Of a stretch of 64,000 nucleotides of DNA, positions 1-10,909 are shown in pieces. A model generated the notes under the pieces. The model saw only the letters and a program-made list of their open reading frames with translations. It did no database searches and was not told the DNA's origin. The number at the start of each line of letters is the position of its first letter. Within the stretch, counting starts at the first letter, position 1. A program made the translations under genes and the position numbers. This DNA comes from Primulina eburnea (taxonomy: Eukaryota > Streptophyta > Magnoliopsida > Lamiales > Gesneriaceae): contig NC_133116.1 in NCBI RefSeq assembly GCF_022965805.1, positions 1,240,001-1,304,000 on the forward strand, written 5' to 3'.

Positions 1-676
1 GATAAGAAGTCACCACCCCGTCAAGCTCAACTCAAGAACAGCATTCAAAATGCAGAAATGGTTCCTCACGAAGAAGCACAAAATGGTTCTGTTTCTTATT
101 GTTCGACTCCACCTTATAAGGTAGTCAGAATCATCATTTTTTTCCGTAAAACATTTCCAAAAAAAAGTTGATTTTATACATTAAAAGTGGATTATTTGGT
201 TCGGTTGCTGTGAAATAGGAAAAAGTGAAGGATAACCAAATTGAATCAGATAAATTGTATGCATCATCTGCCAAGCGCCTTCATGGAAATCAAGAAGAAA
301 CTCGAACTGGTACTGTTTTTTTTGTACTTCGTGAAAACCAACTGTTCGTTTATCACTAGTTTTAACTTTAATCTCCCTATTCAAGGTAATATGGTATCAC
401 TACCAGAAAATAATACTATTTAATCAATACACATTTTGTAATATATTAAAATAATAATTCGTCAGCCGGCTTAAAATACATATACTACATCTTATAAAGT
501 TTGAGCTGAACGACTCAACAGTGAGTCTAACTCCATGTTTGATTGCTGATACATTATGTTTTTTATATATATATGAAGTCAGAAGACAAAGAACAGAGCA
601 AACGATGAACTTTGACAGCATGCCAAAAGTCAAGAAAGTCGCTATTGCCAACAATGGAGGCACCAGCACTCTACCT
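1..676 (+). CDS. Partial gene of unknown function, three exons visible
   Basis: Three open segments join in a consistent phase: 1-120 (5' end outside the window; ends at donor gtagtc), 219-309 (after a tag acceptor; donor gtactg) and 579-676 (after an aag acceptor; donor gtaaaa). Exon 1 ends in phase 0. Exon 2 encodes 30 codons plus one base, and exon 3 supplies two bases plus 32 codons, so the frame stays open throughout. The product is polar and basic: exon 2 starts EKVKDNQIESDKLYASSAKR, and exon 3 contains MNFDSMPKVKKVAIANN. I see no signal peptide, membrane segment or known domain and do not recognise the family. No convincing later exon or stop is visible after 676, so the 3' end is unresolved and the locus could be a gene fragment. 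The donor of exon 2 is weak. Confidence rests on phase agreement, not homology. Confidence 0.45.
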
Positions 677-1527
677 GTAAAATACTACTGATTCACAGCA
701 CAAATTTGTCATTATTTACCCTGGCAGTGATAAATCTTCTAATCACCCTACATTTAGAGTCATTAATCGGGTTCAATCTCTTTGAATTCTAGATTTTGTT
801 TTTTCATTTACTGTTTGATATTTTGAGCATGTTATGAAGCGCACAGTAGTTGAAAAAGTGGCAGAAGAATGCATTAAGCTTCGCATGTGACTTCAATAAA
901 GCTAGAATAATAATGATAGTAATGAGATTAAAGATTATAATATTTAGAGATGGTCGAGGGAGGAGTCCATGTGATATTGTTTGGTGGAGTTGCGAGTGGG
1001 CAGATGCACCTCTTTCAATAGTGGACAAATAGTCGCAGGCAGCACAGTCGTATAGTCTTTTCACCATATAATGTTACTCTTAACTATGTTCACTTGGTCT
1101 ATTCAAATTGATAGTATACTCACCTAGTATGTACCCAAATTTAAATTGAGAAAATATCGCATTTATGACCTTTTTTCTTCTAATTATTTATATATGTTTA
1201 TATTTCATTTTCTTTACAAATACCGTGTCGAATTCTTGCTGGTATATATAACTGGAAAGTAACCAACTTTCTTTCTACATCAGACTTGGTCTCTGTGAGT
1301 GCGAAGCTAATTTTTGACCCTAACGGGAGAGAGGGATACATTATGGAAATTTGACGTAGTTGTTTGTGGTCAAAGGATGGCAGTGATCCGGACAACACTA
1401 ATATGGACAACATATGCCTCAACTTCCTTTAAGAATCTAGTTTGGCAACAAGACAAATTAACTTGAGTCGTGTTTTAGTGGAATCCCCTTTGTTTAGGAG
1501 TTTGGGCTGAATTTTGACCATAATCAT
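677..1527. other. Spacer, nothing recognised
   Basis: AT-rich sequence with only short unsupported open frames. It could hold the 3' end of the preceding partial gene, but I see no clear exon or poly(A) arrangement. Confidence 0.5.
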
Positions 1528-2810
1528 TGTGTCCGCCCCGAAACTTCGGGATTGACACCGGCGTTGTTTAGGCAATCACACATCGAAACAAACAAGCCTT
1601 TTCGTAGCAAAGTTAAACCGAAACGGGATTATATATCATAATGTCATGAAATAACATTGTCTTTCTAATACAAATCCAACGAATAGTAATTGCGTAATCG
1701 TATTACATTATTTAATCGAAATTCGAAATAAAAGCCTATTAATAATCTGGCAAATCACCAACCCCAAAAATTGATCCGTCTCTTCGTCCTCAACCTGCTC
1801 TTCGTAAGGGGGATGAGTATTTTAGGAATACTCAGTAAATTGGGGACTTTGAACACAACATGACTAATTTAATAACATTTTCGAAACATATCATAAACGT
1901 ACAACATGCTTTTCATAATCGTAACGTAAATTTCATAACATAATAACACTGCGATTTTTCACCTTTCAACGGTTTACTGACGTCAGTCCCTAAGTTTTGA
2001 TCCTCTAAGGGGTCGAGGCCATAAAACAGTTCTATCCCACTGTTAAGGGCCATATGTTGGAATTCCACCCATTTTCAGAGAATCCTCACAGTGTCAAACA
2101 AAAACGTACCAACTTTCATAAAAACGTATAGACAAAACGACGGTACTCGACCGCATTTTTAAACCAAAAACCGAAAATTCATATGCATAAAACCGAAATT
2201 TAAAACAGCCCACTTACAGTGTTTGAATGCTAGAAAAACAAAGATGCTTGGCTTCGGGATGGATCGCTCCTTGTTCTTCACCCGACGGCACTACGGCTTG
2301 ATTTTTCTTGGAAGATTTTCGGCAGAGTTTGGCTAGGAAATGCTGCTGAATTTCGAGACTTTCAGCAAGGGGTTTTTCGAAAATATAGTGTAGGGAATGC
2401 TATGCTTTGATGTGGTATTTATAGGGGAGAAGAGGGGTCTAAACATGGAACTTAAATCATACCAAAGTTTGCTCCAAATCTCTCCATATTTGACTTCAAA
2501 TCCTTGCCCAAAATTCAAAAATTCTACTACCTATATTGTGAGATTTCTTGATCTCATGGCCCTTGATTTGGCTTGAACATATGGTAGCTTGATCCAACGG
2601 TTTCGGTGCGAAGTTGAGATGATTTCCTTCCAAATAACCAAGCAACTAATCCTTACAAAATATTGGCATTTAATCTAAGGGAATTTTCGAAATTCCTATG
2701 TAATATTATACCTTAATTCTTTAATTTGTGAAGGATATCCCAATCTCACAATTTCCTTATTGTATTTATTGCATGGCAACAATATCGGTCTCACACATTG
2801 CCCTTTCACA
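1528..2810 (-). repeat. Solo-LTR-like block, probably Ty3/gypsy
   Basis: On the minus strand this block runs from a TGTGAAAGGGC start, past a TATA-like CTATAAATACC (about 2414-2424), to a GC-richer end reading TTTCGGGGCGGACACA. That gives TG...CA ends and a promoter about 400 bases in, the layout of an LTR, and I recall similar CGGGGCG ends in Tekay/Del-type gypsy LTRs. No gag or pol coding lies beside it, so it looks like a solo LTR. I could not find a matching 5-bp target duplication, so both boundaries are approximate. Confidence 0.45.
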
Positions 2811-2908
2811 TTTTGGTAATCAATTGGGTAATATAGTTGAATGAATACAAAAATGGGAAAATAATCATGTCAAATAAATGGTTTTTTGAAGCTCTCAGCT
2901 AAACGAAA

Positions 2909-3092
2909 GAGTAAGTATCTTGTGGGATAGTTTTACGAATCTTTATTTGTGAGATATGTAACTCTACCGATATTCACAATAAAAAATAATACTCTTAGCA
3001 TAAAAAGTGATAATTTTTCATAGATGATCCAAATAACAGACATGTCTCATAAAATACGACCCGTGAGACCGTCTCACACAAGTTTTTATTTA
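2909..3092 (-). repeat. MITE of the GAGACGGTCTCAC family, diverged copy
   Basis: Read on the minus strand it starts ACTTGTGTGAGACGGTCTC and continues with the family's internal landmarks (gggtcgtatt, a run reading ttattgtgaatat, a gtagagtt block), then a degraded inverted end. It shares order and spacing with the better preserved copies at 3.9 and 24.0 kb. No clean target duplication remains. Confidence 0.7.
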
Positions 3093-3901
3093 GACAGAAA
3101 TGGCGGTTGAAAAAAAAAATGCTAATTTTTATTTGCAATTTTCTGAAATTTGTTTGGTCCAGTTCGCCATCGAGTCCGGATGATTGAAAAAATGTCTCTC
3201 GGTTAAATATACATCATTTTGCTTTAATTTAATTTATAATAGATAAATTTAAATACAAAAATGAAAGAACAAATAACTAACAGATTATATAAAAGTTGAC
3301 ATTAGAGTCGGATATTGTCTACAGGAATTTAAAATTTTATAAATTTGTAAGACCGATTCAAATTAATTTGGATAAAAGTTTTACGACAAGGTCCAAAAGA
3401 TTATTTGAGAATTTGTAGTGGGCTGGACAATCGGCCCACTTTGTGCATTCAGGGATTTGGACATGGTAGACTAAGCATTTTAAGTTTCGTGCTTTTGGTA
3501 AAGCTAAAACCCAACTCCAATTATCTACGGAGATTGCTTTTAAATTTTAATTTTTATCTAAAATGCCATACTAACAAATCTAATGCACACTTTTATCTTT
3601 TCTTTTCTTTTTTTAAAGAGAAAGATTACCCGAATATTGATCCTAATTAACTTCTTTAAATCAATTTAGTATTTTTGACAAGTAGTTTTATGATTATTTA
3701 TTTTTAAGTTTTTCTAAAACTAGTCTCCAAAAAAATTCTCAACACATTTGTTTTACATGCGTGATGCATATAAATTTATTGTGATATTCTTTAATTTATT
3801 TTAGGCTTTGTTCATATTCATGAAACTAAAGCTGATTTTTTTTAAAGTTGGGGGAATGGTTTGTTATATTCTTCTTTATCTTCTAAATATAGCACATCAA
3901 T
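3093..3901. other. AT-rich spacer, nothing recognised
   Basis: Low-complexity AT-rich DNA with no supported gene. The 81-codon open frame near 3405 has no recognisable features. Confidence 0.5.
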
Positions 3902-4101
3902 CTATTCTATGGCAAAAACTTGTGTGAGACGGTCTCACGGGTCGTATTTATGAGACAGATCTCTTATTTGGGTCACCTATGAAAAAATATTATTTTTTAT
4001 GCTAAGAGTATTACTTTTTATTGTGAATATGGGTAGGGTTGAACCGTCTCACGGATTATGACCCGTGAGACGGTCTCACGTGAGACTCATTCCTATTCTA
4101 T
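3902..4101 (+). repeat. MITE (182 bp) with perfect 9-bp target duplication
   Basis: The element spans 3911-4092, starting GGCAAAAACTTGTGTGAGAC and ending GTGAGACTCATTC. It is bracketed by the direct 9-mer CTATTCTAT (3902-3910 and 4093-4101). Its ends each contain a self-complementary GTGAGACGGTCTCAC-type palindrome. A 9-bp target duplication is typical of Mutator (MULE) transposition, so I infer a non-autonomous MULE derivative. No transposase is present in the window. Confidence 0.8.
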
Positions 4102-4680
4102 TATATATTTATTTCATATATAAAACTATGAATAAATATATTTGTTTAGAATTGTGAATTTATAAGTTTGTCATGTTATTATTCAATATTAATATAATTT
4201 AGTTATGACATAAACGTAAATTATACTTGTCATTATGTCTCACTAATTATACGATAACTAATATATTTATCATTAAAACATGTGCTTAATTTATCTACTT
4301 CTTATCTTTTTTCCTTTTAAGTGTACATGAAAAATGATATCTATGCTTTCATATTTCAACTTAGAAAATAGTATATATATATGTAATAATTGAACCAATT
4401 ATTGTAGATTTGATGAATATATATGAAATGAAGAGATTGTAATATAAGTTATCAATAATCGATTGATTCTTCCAGGAACTATGAGTAATACTTACAAAAT
4501 CATGAGACGATACTACTAAGCGTCTTATCATGATTCGACGAGTACATTGAGAAATTAATTATGACATTCTTACTATCAACGAGTTAATTTGATGAATATC
4601 AATTAATAATGTAATACATGTCTGGATTATGCATGCGTGATGGATCATTGATATGATACGATCATATATGCATATGGATT
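4102..4680. other. AT-rich spacer
   Basis: No gene seen. It may contain the decayed upstream part of the MYB remnant that follows, but I cannot recognise an R2 repeat in it. Confidence 0.4.
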
Positions 4681-4896
4681 ATGAACGGCTGGTTAGATGT
4701 GCATGGCAAGAGATGGATGAACTATTTGCGGCCCAATATCACTAACTGTGAAGATGACATTATCATCAGAAAGCATATGCTCCTTGGAAACCGGCAGTCC
4801 CTCATTGCTGGTCGTCTTCCAGATCGAACGGATAACGAGATCAAGAATTATTGGAACTCCCGTCTTAGTAAAAGATTGAAGTTCACTAACTATTAA
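4681..4896 (+). pseudogene. R2R3-MYB remnant (end of R2 plus R3)
   Basis: The 71 codons read as the tail of an R2 repeat ([11 protein letters not shown]) followed by an R3 repeat ending [20 protein letters not shown], the signature of R2R3-MYB transcription factors. The first two thirds of R2 and any R1 are missing upstream. The central R3 tryptophan (normally in NRWS) is Gln here (NRQS), and the usual R3 opening GNIS.EE is changed to TNCED. A stop follows directly after the R3, so there is no activation domain. In functional members these repeats bind DNA in the nucleus; this copy looks truncated and decayed. It could instead be the last DNA-binding exon of a gene whose first exons I missed, but the missing Trp argues against a working protein. 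Confidence 0.7.
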
Positions 4897-5542
4897 AGCT
4901 CACAAGTCAAACCCATTTTAAGTTTCCAAGTTCACTTTTTTGTCTCGTCTTCTAGTATATGTTTTGATCCATATTTCTTCTTTCTTCTTGGCGTTTACTA
5001 TTTATCTTTGTGTGATCGCCCACGTACAAAGCTGGGTTTTTAGGCCTTCAAGACACGATCAGAAACTGTACATTTTATACGTGTTCTTTTGCTTCATGTC
5101 TTTTTTGTACGAAATGCACTTTGAATCTTGGGTTTCTAAACACCCGAGAAGCAAACATTATATCAAAATTGGAATATTCAGAGGATTTTTAATTTTCCGT
5201 CAAAATGTGGTAAAAGAAAGCATTGATTCTGTTGCCAAACACATACTCGAGATTTATAGTCGCAAGTCGCAACACTAATGATTTAAGAATGATAATCTCC
5301 ATCACCATTGGCATGAAAAGGTACTTGAATTTTGTTCTTTTATTATTACACGCTCTCCAATGTCCTTGTCAAGCATTTATAGACTTTACTGCAAAAAGCT
5401 ATACAAGCCGGACAGCGCTCTAAATCCCGCAGAAACACATTTCTTTCAAGTTTCTTTGTTAAATTCATCAACTTAAAATTTCAGTGTTCACCGTAGTAAT
5501 TAAGTACTATTTTTTTCAAGGGAAAGAAACCCATAGAATTTC
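4897..5542. other. Spacer and upstream region of the phytocyanin gene
   Basis: An open frame near 4940-5278 has hydrophobic and Tyr-rich stretches, but it starts without ATG context and matches nothing I know. The last 200 bases are presumably the promoter and leader of the downstream gene. I see no clear TATA box. Confidence 0.4.
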
Positions 5543-7386
5543 ATGGGATTTTCCTCCATTCTGATCTTCGTCTTCTCTTTTGTCACTCTACTGTATCAAA
5601 TCTCAGAGTCTGCCACAGTAGTGGTAACTGGTAGTTTGGACTGGAAAAATCCAGAGGTTCAAGTTGGAGACTCTGTCAGTAAGTTTTTCTTGATTTTTCT
5701 CACGCAAGCTGGTTTTTTTTACTTTTGCTAGTGGATATTTTCCTGAGCAAGATGCAGTAAAAGTGAGAATTGAGTTTTAATTGTTTTTGTTTTGCCAGTT
5801 TTTCAGAACAAATATGAGTACAAGCTCTACATTTTCCAGAACCAGAAAGCGTTTGGTGCCTGTAACTTTACCCAAGCTACATTCTTGAAGCAGCCCAATT
5901 CTACATCTTACACAGTAAGATTACACCTTCTTCTTTGCGTATCCACGTTCATTTTCTTGTTTTAATCTTTAGAATTCAACTTCGAGTTGTTGAAGTATAA
6001 TAAGGGCTGGAATTATGATTTGGAATTTTTATACTTTTAACCTATGGGAAACTTGATTGCCGCCGATGTTTGTATTAGCAGAGAAGTGACAAATTATGTT
6101 GTTTACATGTCAAAAGATAATGTAACAATCAGGCTTGGATTCAAAATTTACTAGAACTAAATTATTTTCGCGTAGTAACGCGTGTATTTTTTTAAATAAT
6201 TACATGTCAGATTTTTTTTATTCGAGCGGCGAATGTTCCCTTTAAAAGATCAAACATTGTCTGAATATTCTGGCATTTTCAATCCTCTGACAATATAAGA
6301 AAAAGTGGCATTCGGATAATAAATAGACATTGTAGTGTAAATAATTTTGCATCGTCTAAACTTCGTTTAAAAATTAAATCTGCATATTGAAATGTAACCA
6401 TTTGTGAACAACTCTGCAAATTGAAGTGGCACACCTCTCGCCCCGGCTTCTTCTACTTCTCCTACTACAATGGCTCAAACAAATTATGCCAACAAGGTCA
6501 AAAGTTGGCTGTGAAGGTCTCATTGCCACCACCTCAAAATCACGCCACCTCCCCCGAGCTGCCACCAGAAATGGCAGCTCCCCCGCCTAGTTCTGGTGGT
6601 GTTGTGGCATCGTCTCCAGCATTTCCTTGGCCATTTCAGCCCCGAGAGGCCACATCTCCGGGCCCTGCACCCGGTTCATCTATGACTGCCATTAGCCCAA
6701 TGGGGCCAGAGGAAGGCATCCCATTTATCAACAGCAATCCTGCGGTGCCTCTGCCTACGGGTGAAGTTGACTCTGCTACTATTCGTCCTTGGTCTACATC
6801 TGGTGATTCACGACCTGAACAGGTACTCTTAAACTGTTAGCCTTTTGTATTTTTGAAATCATGGTGAGTTTTTTGTTTGATTCTAAAAATTATGTCGGCG
6901 AGTCTCCCAACCTCTAATGTGGGATTACTGGATAAAACTTAGGAAAAGTTGATTATGCAGCAATGTAATTTAGCATAGATGTTAAGATTGATTATTGACT
7001 ACTGACCAGAAATACCACTTTGTAGCTTTCATTGCCTTTGCCTTTTAGAGTATCAAAGGAGGGTGGTTTAGTATCTTTGCTCTTTTTTAAATTAAAACAA
7101 TGACTATCTTTGCTCTGTTTTATTAAGACATTCCTATTTTGCTATTGTTCAGGAAAATCTGGTTATCCAGCATGGACATTGATGGAAATTTTTGTAATAC
7201 ACATACTGAGTTTTTTGTGCTTCGATTTTCTGTGTTGAATTAGATCAATGACTTGTGCAATTTGGTAGGTGATGACACTGTTTTTTATTGGATTGAATAA
7301 TTTGTTTTGTGGCAATGCAGGTTGTGGGATTTTGCAGCTTTCATCGAGCTTTGAATTACATAGTTCTGATGCTGCTGATAGGCTAG
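5543..7386 (+). CDS. Early-nodulin-like phytocyanin, four exons, non-copper type
   Basis: Exons 5543-5678, 5799-5914, 6427-6822 and 7321-7386 have GT-AG borders and agree in phase, giving 237 aa. Residues 1 to about 23 are a signal peptide. Residues about 24-115 form a plastocyanin-like domain with the usual VGDSV and FxNKY strands, the disulfide cysteines (GACNF and NKLCQQG), and the family ending GQKLAVKV. Residues about 115-215 are Pro/Ser/Ala-rich, like an arabinogalactan-protein module. The C-terminus is hydrophobic (NYIVLMLLIG), consistent with a GPI-anchor signal. The copper-ligand His positions are occupied by other residues (Tyr in YKLYIF, and YFSYYNGS in place of the His/Cys loop), so copper binding is not expected, as in ENODL proteins. 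Likely at the outer plasma membrane or wall. It converges with the HSP20-like gene, with a 317-bp gap. Confidence 0.85.
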
Positions 7387-7703
7387 AGAAAATGAAACAG
7401 TGAAGTTCATCAATCCAGAATGACTTCCAAGGGCGGTGATAAAACCATGTGTTAGATAACTTTACTATGGAATGTAGTTGTCATCTTTATTGGATGGAAT
7501 TGACCCTTTCAAATGAAGTTTACTTGTTTATCCTCTGTTATATTTGTCGCCTCTCAATATGATACTGCAACACCTGAAACTGCATATTATGCACCTGTCT
7601 TTACAGAAAACAGATATGAGCACAAATTTACAGTCCCTAAGCAAACTTAACATGTCATCAATGGCAAGCAAACACGATCCATGATAATTTATTTCTGCAA
7701 TTA
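7387..7703. other. Convergent 3' intergenic region
   Basis: Shared terminator-side spacer between two genes that face each other. It is presumed to hold both 3' UTRs. No further feature is seen. Confidence 0.6.
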
Positions 7704-9119
7704 TCAATCTTTCCTCTTGCTAGTTTGGTACTTACCTCTGATAATATGGATAACAAATACTACAAATGACAGAAGTATTGCCGATCCTGCTGCAACAATG
7801 GGTGTACAAGTTTTGCACCTTTTACTCCTCTGTTTTGGCTTTATCTCCTCTCCTCTTCCAGCCTCGGTTTCTTGAACCTCTTCTTCTTGAGTGTGTCTTT
7901 CACTTTCTTCATATTGAATTTGATCATTTTCATTTTGAGCTTCATTTTTCACCTGCATTGTACCCAAAGATTCAGCATGATGAAGTTCAGGCTCAATTCT
8001 TTCTCGTGCATCATCCTCTGTGGACTCATTTACCAATTCTTGTTTCTGCGTTTCAGTTTCCACATATGGAACTTTACAATGTTTTGATGGTGAACTCTTT
8101 GTTTTCTTAGTAAATTCTTTCCCATGAAAGCCGTTTTCATGTACTTCATCTTGCAGACGATCTCCTCCTCCTCCTGACCCCAGAACCAATTCAGATTCTT
8201 TTTTAGGCATCTCTTCTCGAGTCACTTCCTTTTCTCCACTATCTTCTCGCTGCCCAGATTTTGTAATTTCATTTTTTTCTTGATCTGAAGTCTCGTTTTT
8301 GGTAACTTTTTCATCCCAAATCTGCAAATTCCCAGGCCCCTCACTGGCCAGCTTAGCTACTTCTTTAACTTCCTCAACAGCTATCCCCTGAATTCCCTTC
8401 ACTTTCTTTGGGATGGAGATGGTTAAAGTTGATTCATCGTCATTATATTTGGCTTTAATCTTGTCCAAATTCACAGTAGCAGGAATTTTGAAAGCTTTCT
8501 TGAATGCCTTTGTCTCAGTATCCTTCTTATAGACTTTCCAACCCACCATCACTCTCTCTTTTACCTGCCTTTCACCGCTTACTGAGATGAAAGTCCCGGC
8601 CTCATTTATGTCAATCTTTATGTCCCCTCTTTTGTAACCTGAAATTTTTTAAAATTCAGTTCATTACAGCGGTGCAGGTAATTGAGTTTGTTCAAATAGT
8701 ATTTGATATCATTCATCTCGAGTTGATATTCATATGTTTGAAAACGTTTTGTTAGAGCCCGGACCATAACTGTTTTTTGTGTGGATTGCTGTAAATTTAG
8801 TTTTTCAAAAAAAAAAAAAACATTTTACTTTTTAAAAGTGAAAATTTTCCCAAAAATGATATTTAGTTAAAATTGATGATATTGCAAGTTTGCCACTTCT
8901 TGAATCTCGCTTAATATGGGCTCCTGAAACTTTTAGAAATAAAGAAACAATAGTAGTGAACAAAATGATGGAAGAACCGCTGAGATGAACAGTGAGCATG
9001 AACATGGCTTCTGTTTCTCGGGACAAGAACAGGGGACCAGCACGGTCTTTAGAGATTTGAAAGTCGGAGGTGAATTCATCAGCAACTCCAGTAAGTTTGA
9101 GCCCTAATTCCAGCCCCAT
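7704..9119 (-). CDS. HSP20-domain membrane-anchored protein, RTM2-like
   Basis: Exon 1 (9119-8978) and exon 2 (8638-7704) join within a Gly codon, giving 358 aa from MGLELGLKL. Residues about 25-130 are an alpha-crystallin/HSP20 fold, with a short N-terminal arm, SGYKRGDIKIDINE, ISVSGER and STLTISIPK strands. The middle (about 140-315) is a long, highly charged Glu/Lys/Asp-rich low-complexity linker. A single C-terminal transmembrane segment at about 327-347 (PIVAAGSAILLSFVVFVIHI) is followed by a basic tail. HSP20 plus a charged linker plus a tail anchor is the architecture of RESTRICTED TEV MOVEMENT 2-type proteins. RTM2 in Arabidopsis limits long-distance potyvirus movement, but many homologues are described as inactive, so antiviral function is not implied. 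The start is supported because HSP20 homology begins within 25 residues. Confidence 0.8.
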
Positions 9120-10193
9120 TTTTTGAAATCGCAGTAGTTGGGGAAAAGGGAATGTCTTTTGGCAGGAGAAGATAGCAAGTGTACATACGTATAGAAGCAA
9201 GCAAAGAACCCATGCTTTGCTTTGATGAATGTGCCAATGGAACAGAGGAAAAGCCAGTTGCTTTGATTATTTGCTTCCATAAGTTTTGCCCTGGCGGTAA
9301 GTTAAGACAATATCATGCATTTGAGATGCTAGATCCTTATTTTCAAGTATCTATATTTTTAAATTTGAAAGAGTTCAAATATTACCCACAATGACCATAG
9401 ATTAAATTTATTGTGCATCTTTACATATTAATTTTCTATCTTGCGTTGGACCCTTTTCAATTTTGTCCAAATACTTGTCATGAAGAAACTTGTACAAGAA
9501 CTTTGATAAATATACTCGAAAAAAAATTATTATTATTTTTATTCAGAGAACGCTTGAACTGTCTTGCCGGCCCAATTCGAATGCTTGTTAGGTGGGCTTC
9601 CATTTTCCGGATGAGAATTTAAAAGCTGGAAATGGAGTTGATGGCCGCCCCTTAAGCTATACCAGAGTAAAATGCAGTGTTGATTCGAGCCCACAAAAAA
9701 CAACTTTTAGCAATTAAAGCGCTGTATTGTCGTTACACCTAGGCCAATCTTGGCCTCTCAAAGTTTGTTCAGTAATTAGGTCTCCCACATGCCAGCCATG
9801 TTTCTTCTAGAACCCAGAAGGTTGTTGCATTTAGCTCTCAAATCTTAATATCTTTGATTCTTTGTCCTTTCCATTGTCATTTCGAGCTGGCATACTGATG
9901 CAAGTGGTGGTTTATCTCATCCAGAAAAGTACGATAATAGAATTAAGACAAAGGGGAGAACCATCACGCTAAGTATTCAAATTCAAAAACTGAGATTAAA
10001 ATATGTCAAACTCTGTATAGGCATAAGTTGTGACGTTATTGGACTCACCCAACACCTGTCAAAGACGTCAAACGTGCAGGCAAACAAGCATAAGAGCTCT
10101 TTTTTTATATGGCTAAATATAAATTATCATTTCAAGAACACCCACTAATTTAATGATATAAAAAATAATTGGGTTTCAGAAAATGCCCACAGC
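9120..10193. other. Spacer and promoter side of the RTM2-like gene
   Basis: Mixed AT-rich DNA. Open frames at 9179-9394 and 9413-9622 have no recognisable content. No repeat or RNA gene is seen. Confidence 0.5.
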
Positions 10194-10490
10194 GGGCTAT
10201 TAGTTAAATGGTAGAGCATGCCTTTGATAATTGTTTTGTTGTGACTCTCAGCCACATGGATAGTTAAATGTGCTCAGCAACCCTTTACCCTGATGTGTGG
10301 ATCATCTAAGGCACATGCTTTAGCATGCGTGCTCCTTTTCAAATAGTGGTTTGAAACCAAACCTGTCATAAGGACATATGTGATGATTCTGGTGAGATCC
10401 AATATTGATCCAATTTTGGATTCACTCGTGGAATCCAAGCGAAAGCGCACAGCTCGTCTCTTCTAAAAATCCATACATCTCTTGTTACAT
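10194..10490 (+). pseudogene. trnI-GAU: Nuclear plastid insertion: trnI-GAU 5' exon and intron, degenerate
   Basis: The segment opens with GGGCTATTAG and then TGGTAGAGC and CTTTGATAATTG, matching the order of the plastid trnI-GAU 5' exon (acceptor stem, D-arm, GAU anticodon region). It continues with landmarks I recognise from the group II intron: CTCTCAGCCACATGGATAGT, GTGTGGATCATC, AAGGCACAT, TTTGAAACCAAAC, GGTGAGATCCAAT, GATTCACTCGTGG and AATCCATACATCTC. Many positions are changed, mostly C-to-T or G-to-A type, and several short blocks are deleted. It is therefore an old NUPT, not a functional tRNA. The trnI 3' exon is not present. Identification is from memory of plastid sequence. Confidence 0.85.
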
Positions 10491-10909
10491 AAGTCTCCCA
10501 TTAAATAATTCAGATTTGTCCAAATTTAGAGTACCATTTAGTGTTTCAGAGCATATTATCGACATGTGGCGGGCAAAAGTGAAGTCTTGCTTCATCATGC
10601 ATGATGATCGAACTAGATGCAAATAAAATGTAACATAAACATTACACATAAGATGGCCACACACCAGATAGAGCAAATTCACAGAATAATATAATTTCAT
10701 TACACAAAAGCAAAGATCAAGAACAAAGCATCATGAACACCATAAAGTTCAATCATTTTACCGAATTTTTTTACATAATGGTATTTTGTTGATATCATAA
10801 CATTTCCAACACTTCTTGTTCTAGGCAAGTCAATTCCATCTCTCGAGATTCATAAAACACTTTCAAGACCAATTTACAACAGGCACTGTCATGACCTTTA
10901 AAGATAACA
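10491..10909. other. 3' flank of the ROH1-like gene
   Basis: Contains the presumed 3' UTR of the minus-strand gene ending at 10910. Nothing else is recognised. Confidence 0.5.

Noticed and set aside
4940..5278. 112-codon hydrophobic frame between the MYB remnant and the phytocyanin gene
   Set aside because: No ATG at the start, no known motif, and it overlaps presumed promoter sequence.
10194..10265. Functional tRNA-Ile gene
   Set aside because: Only the 5' exon side is present, it is mutated in the D-arm and anticodon side, and the 3' exon is absent.
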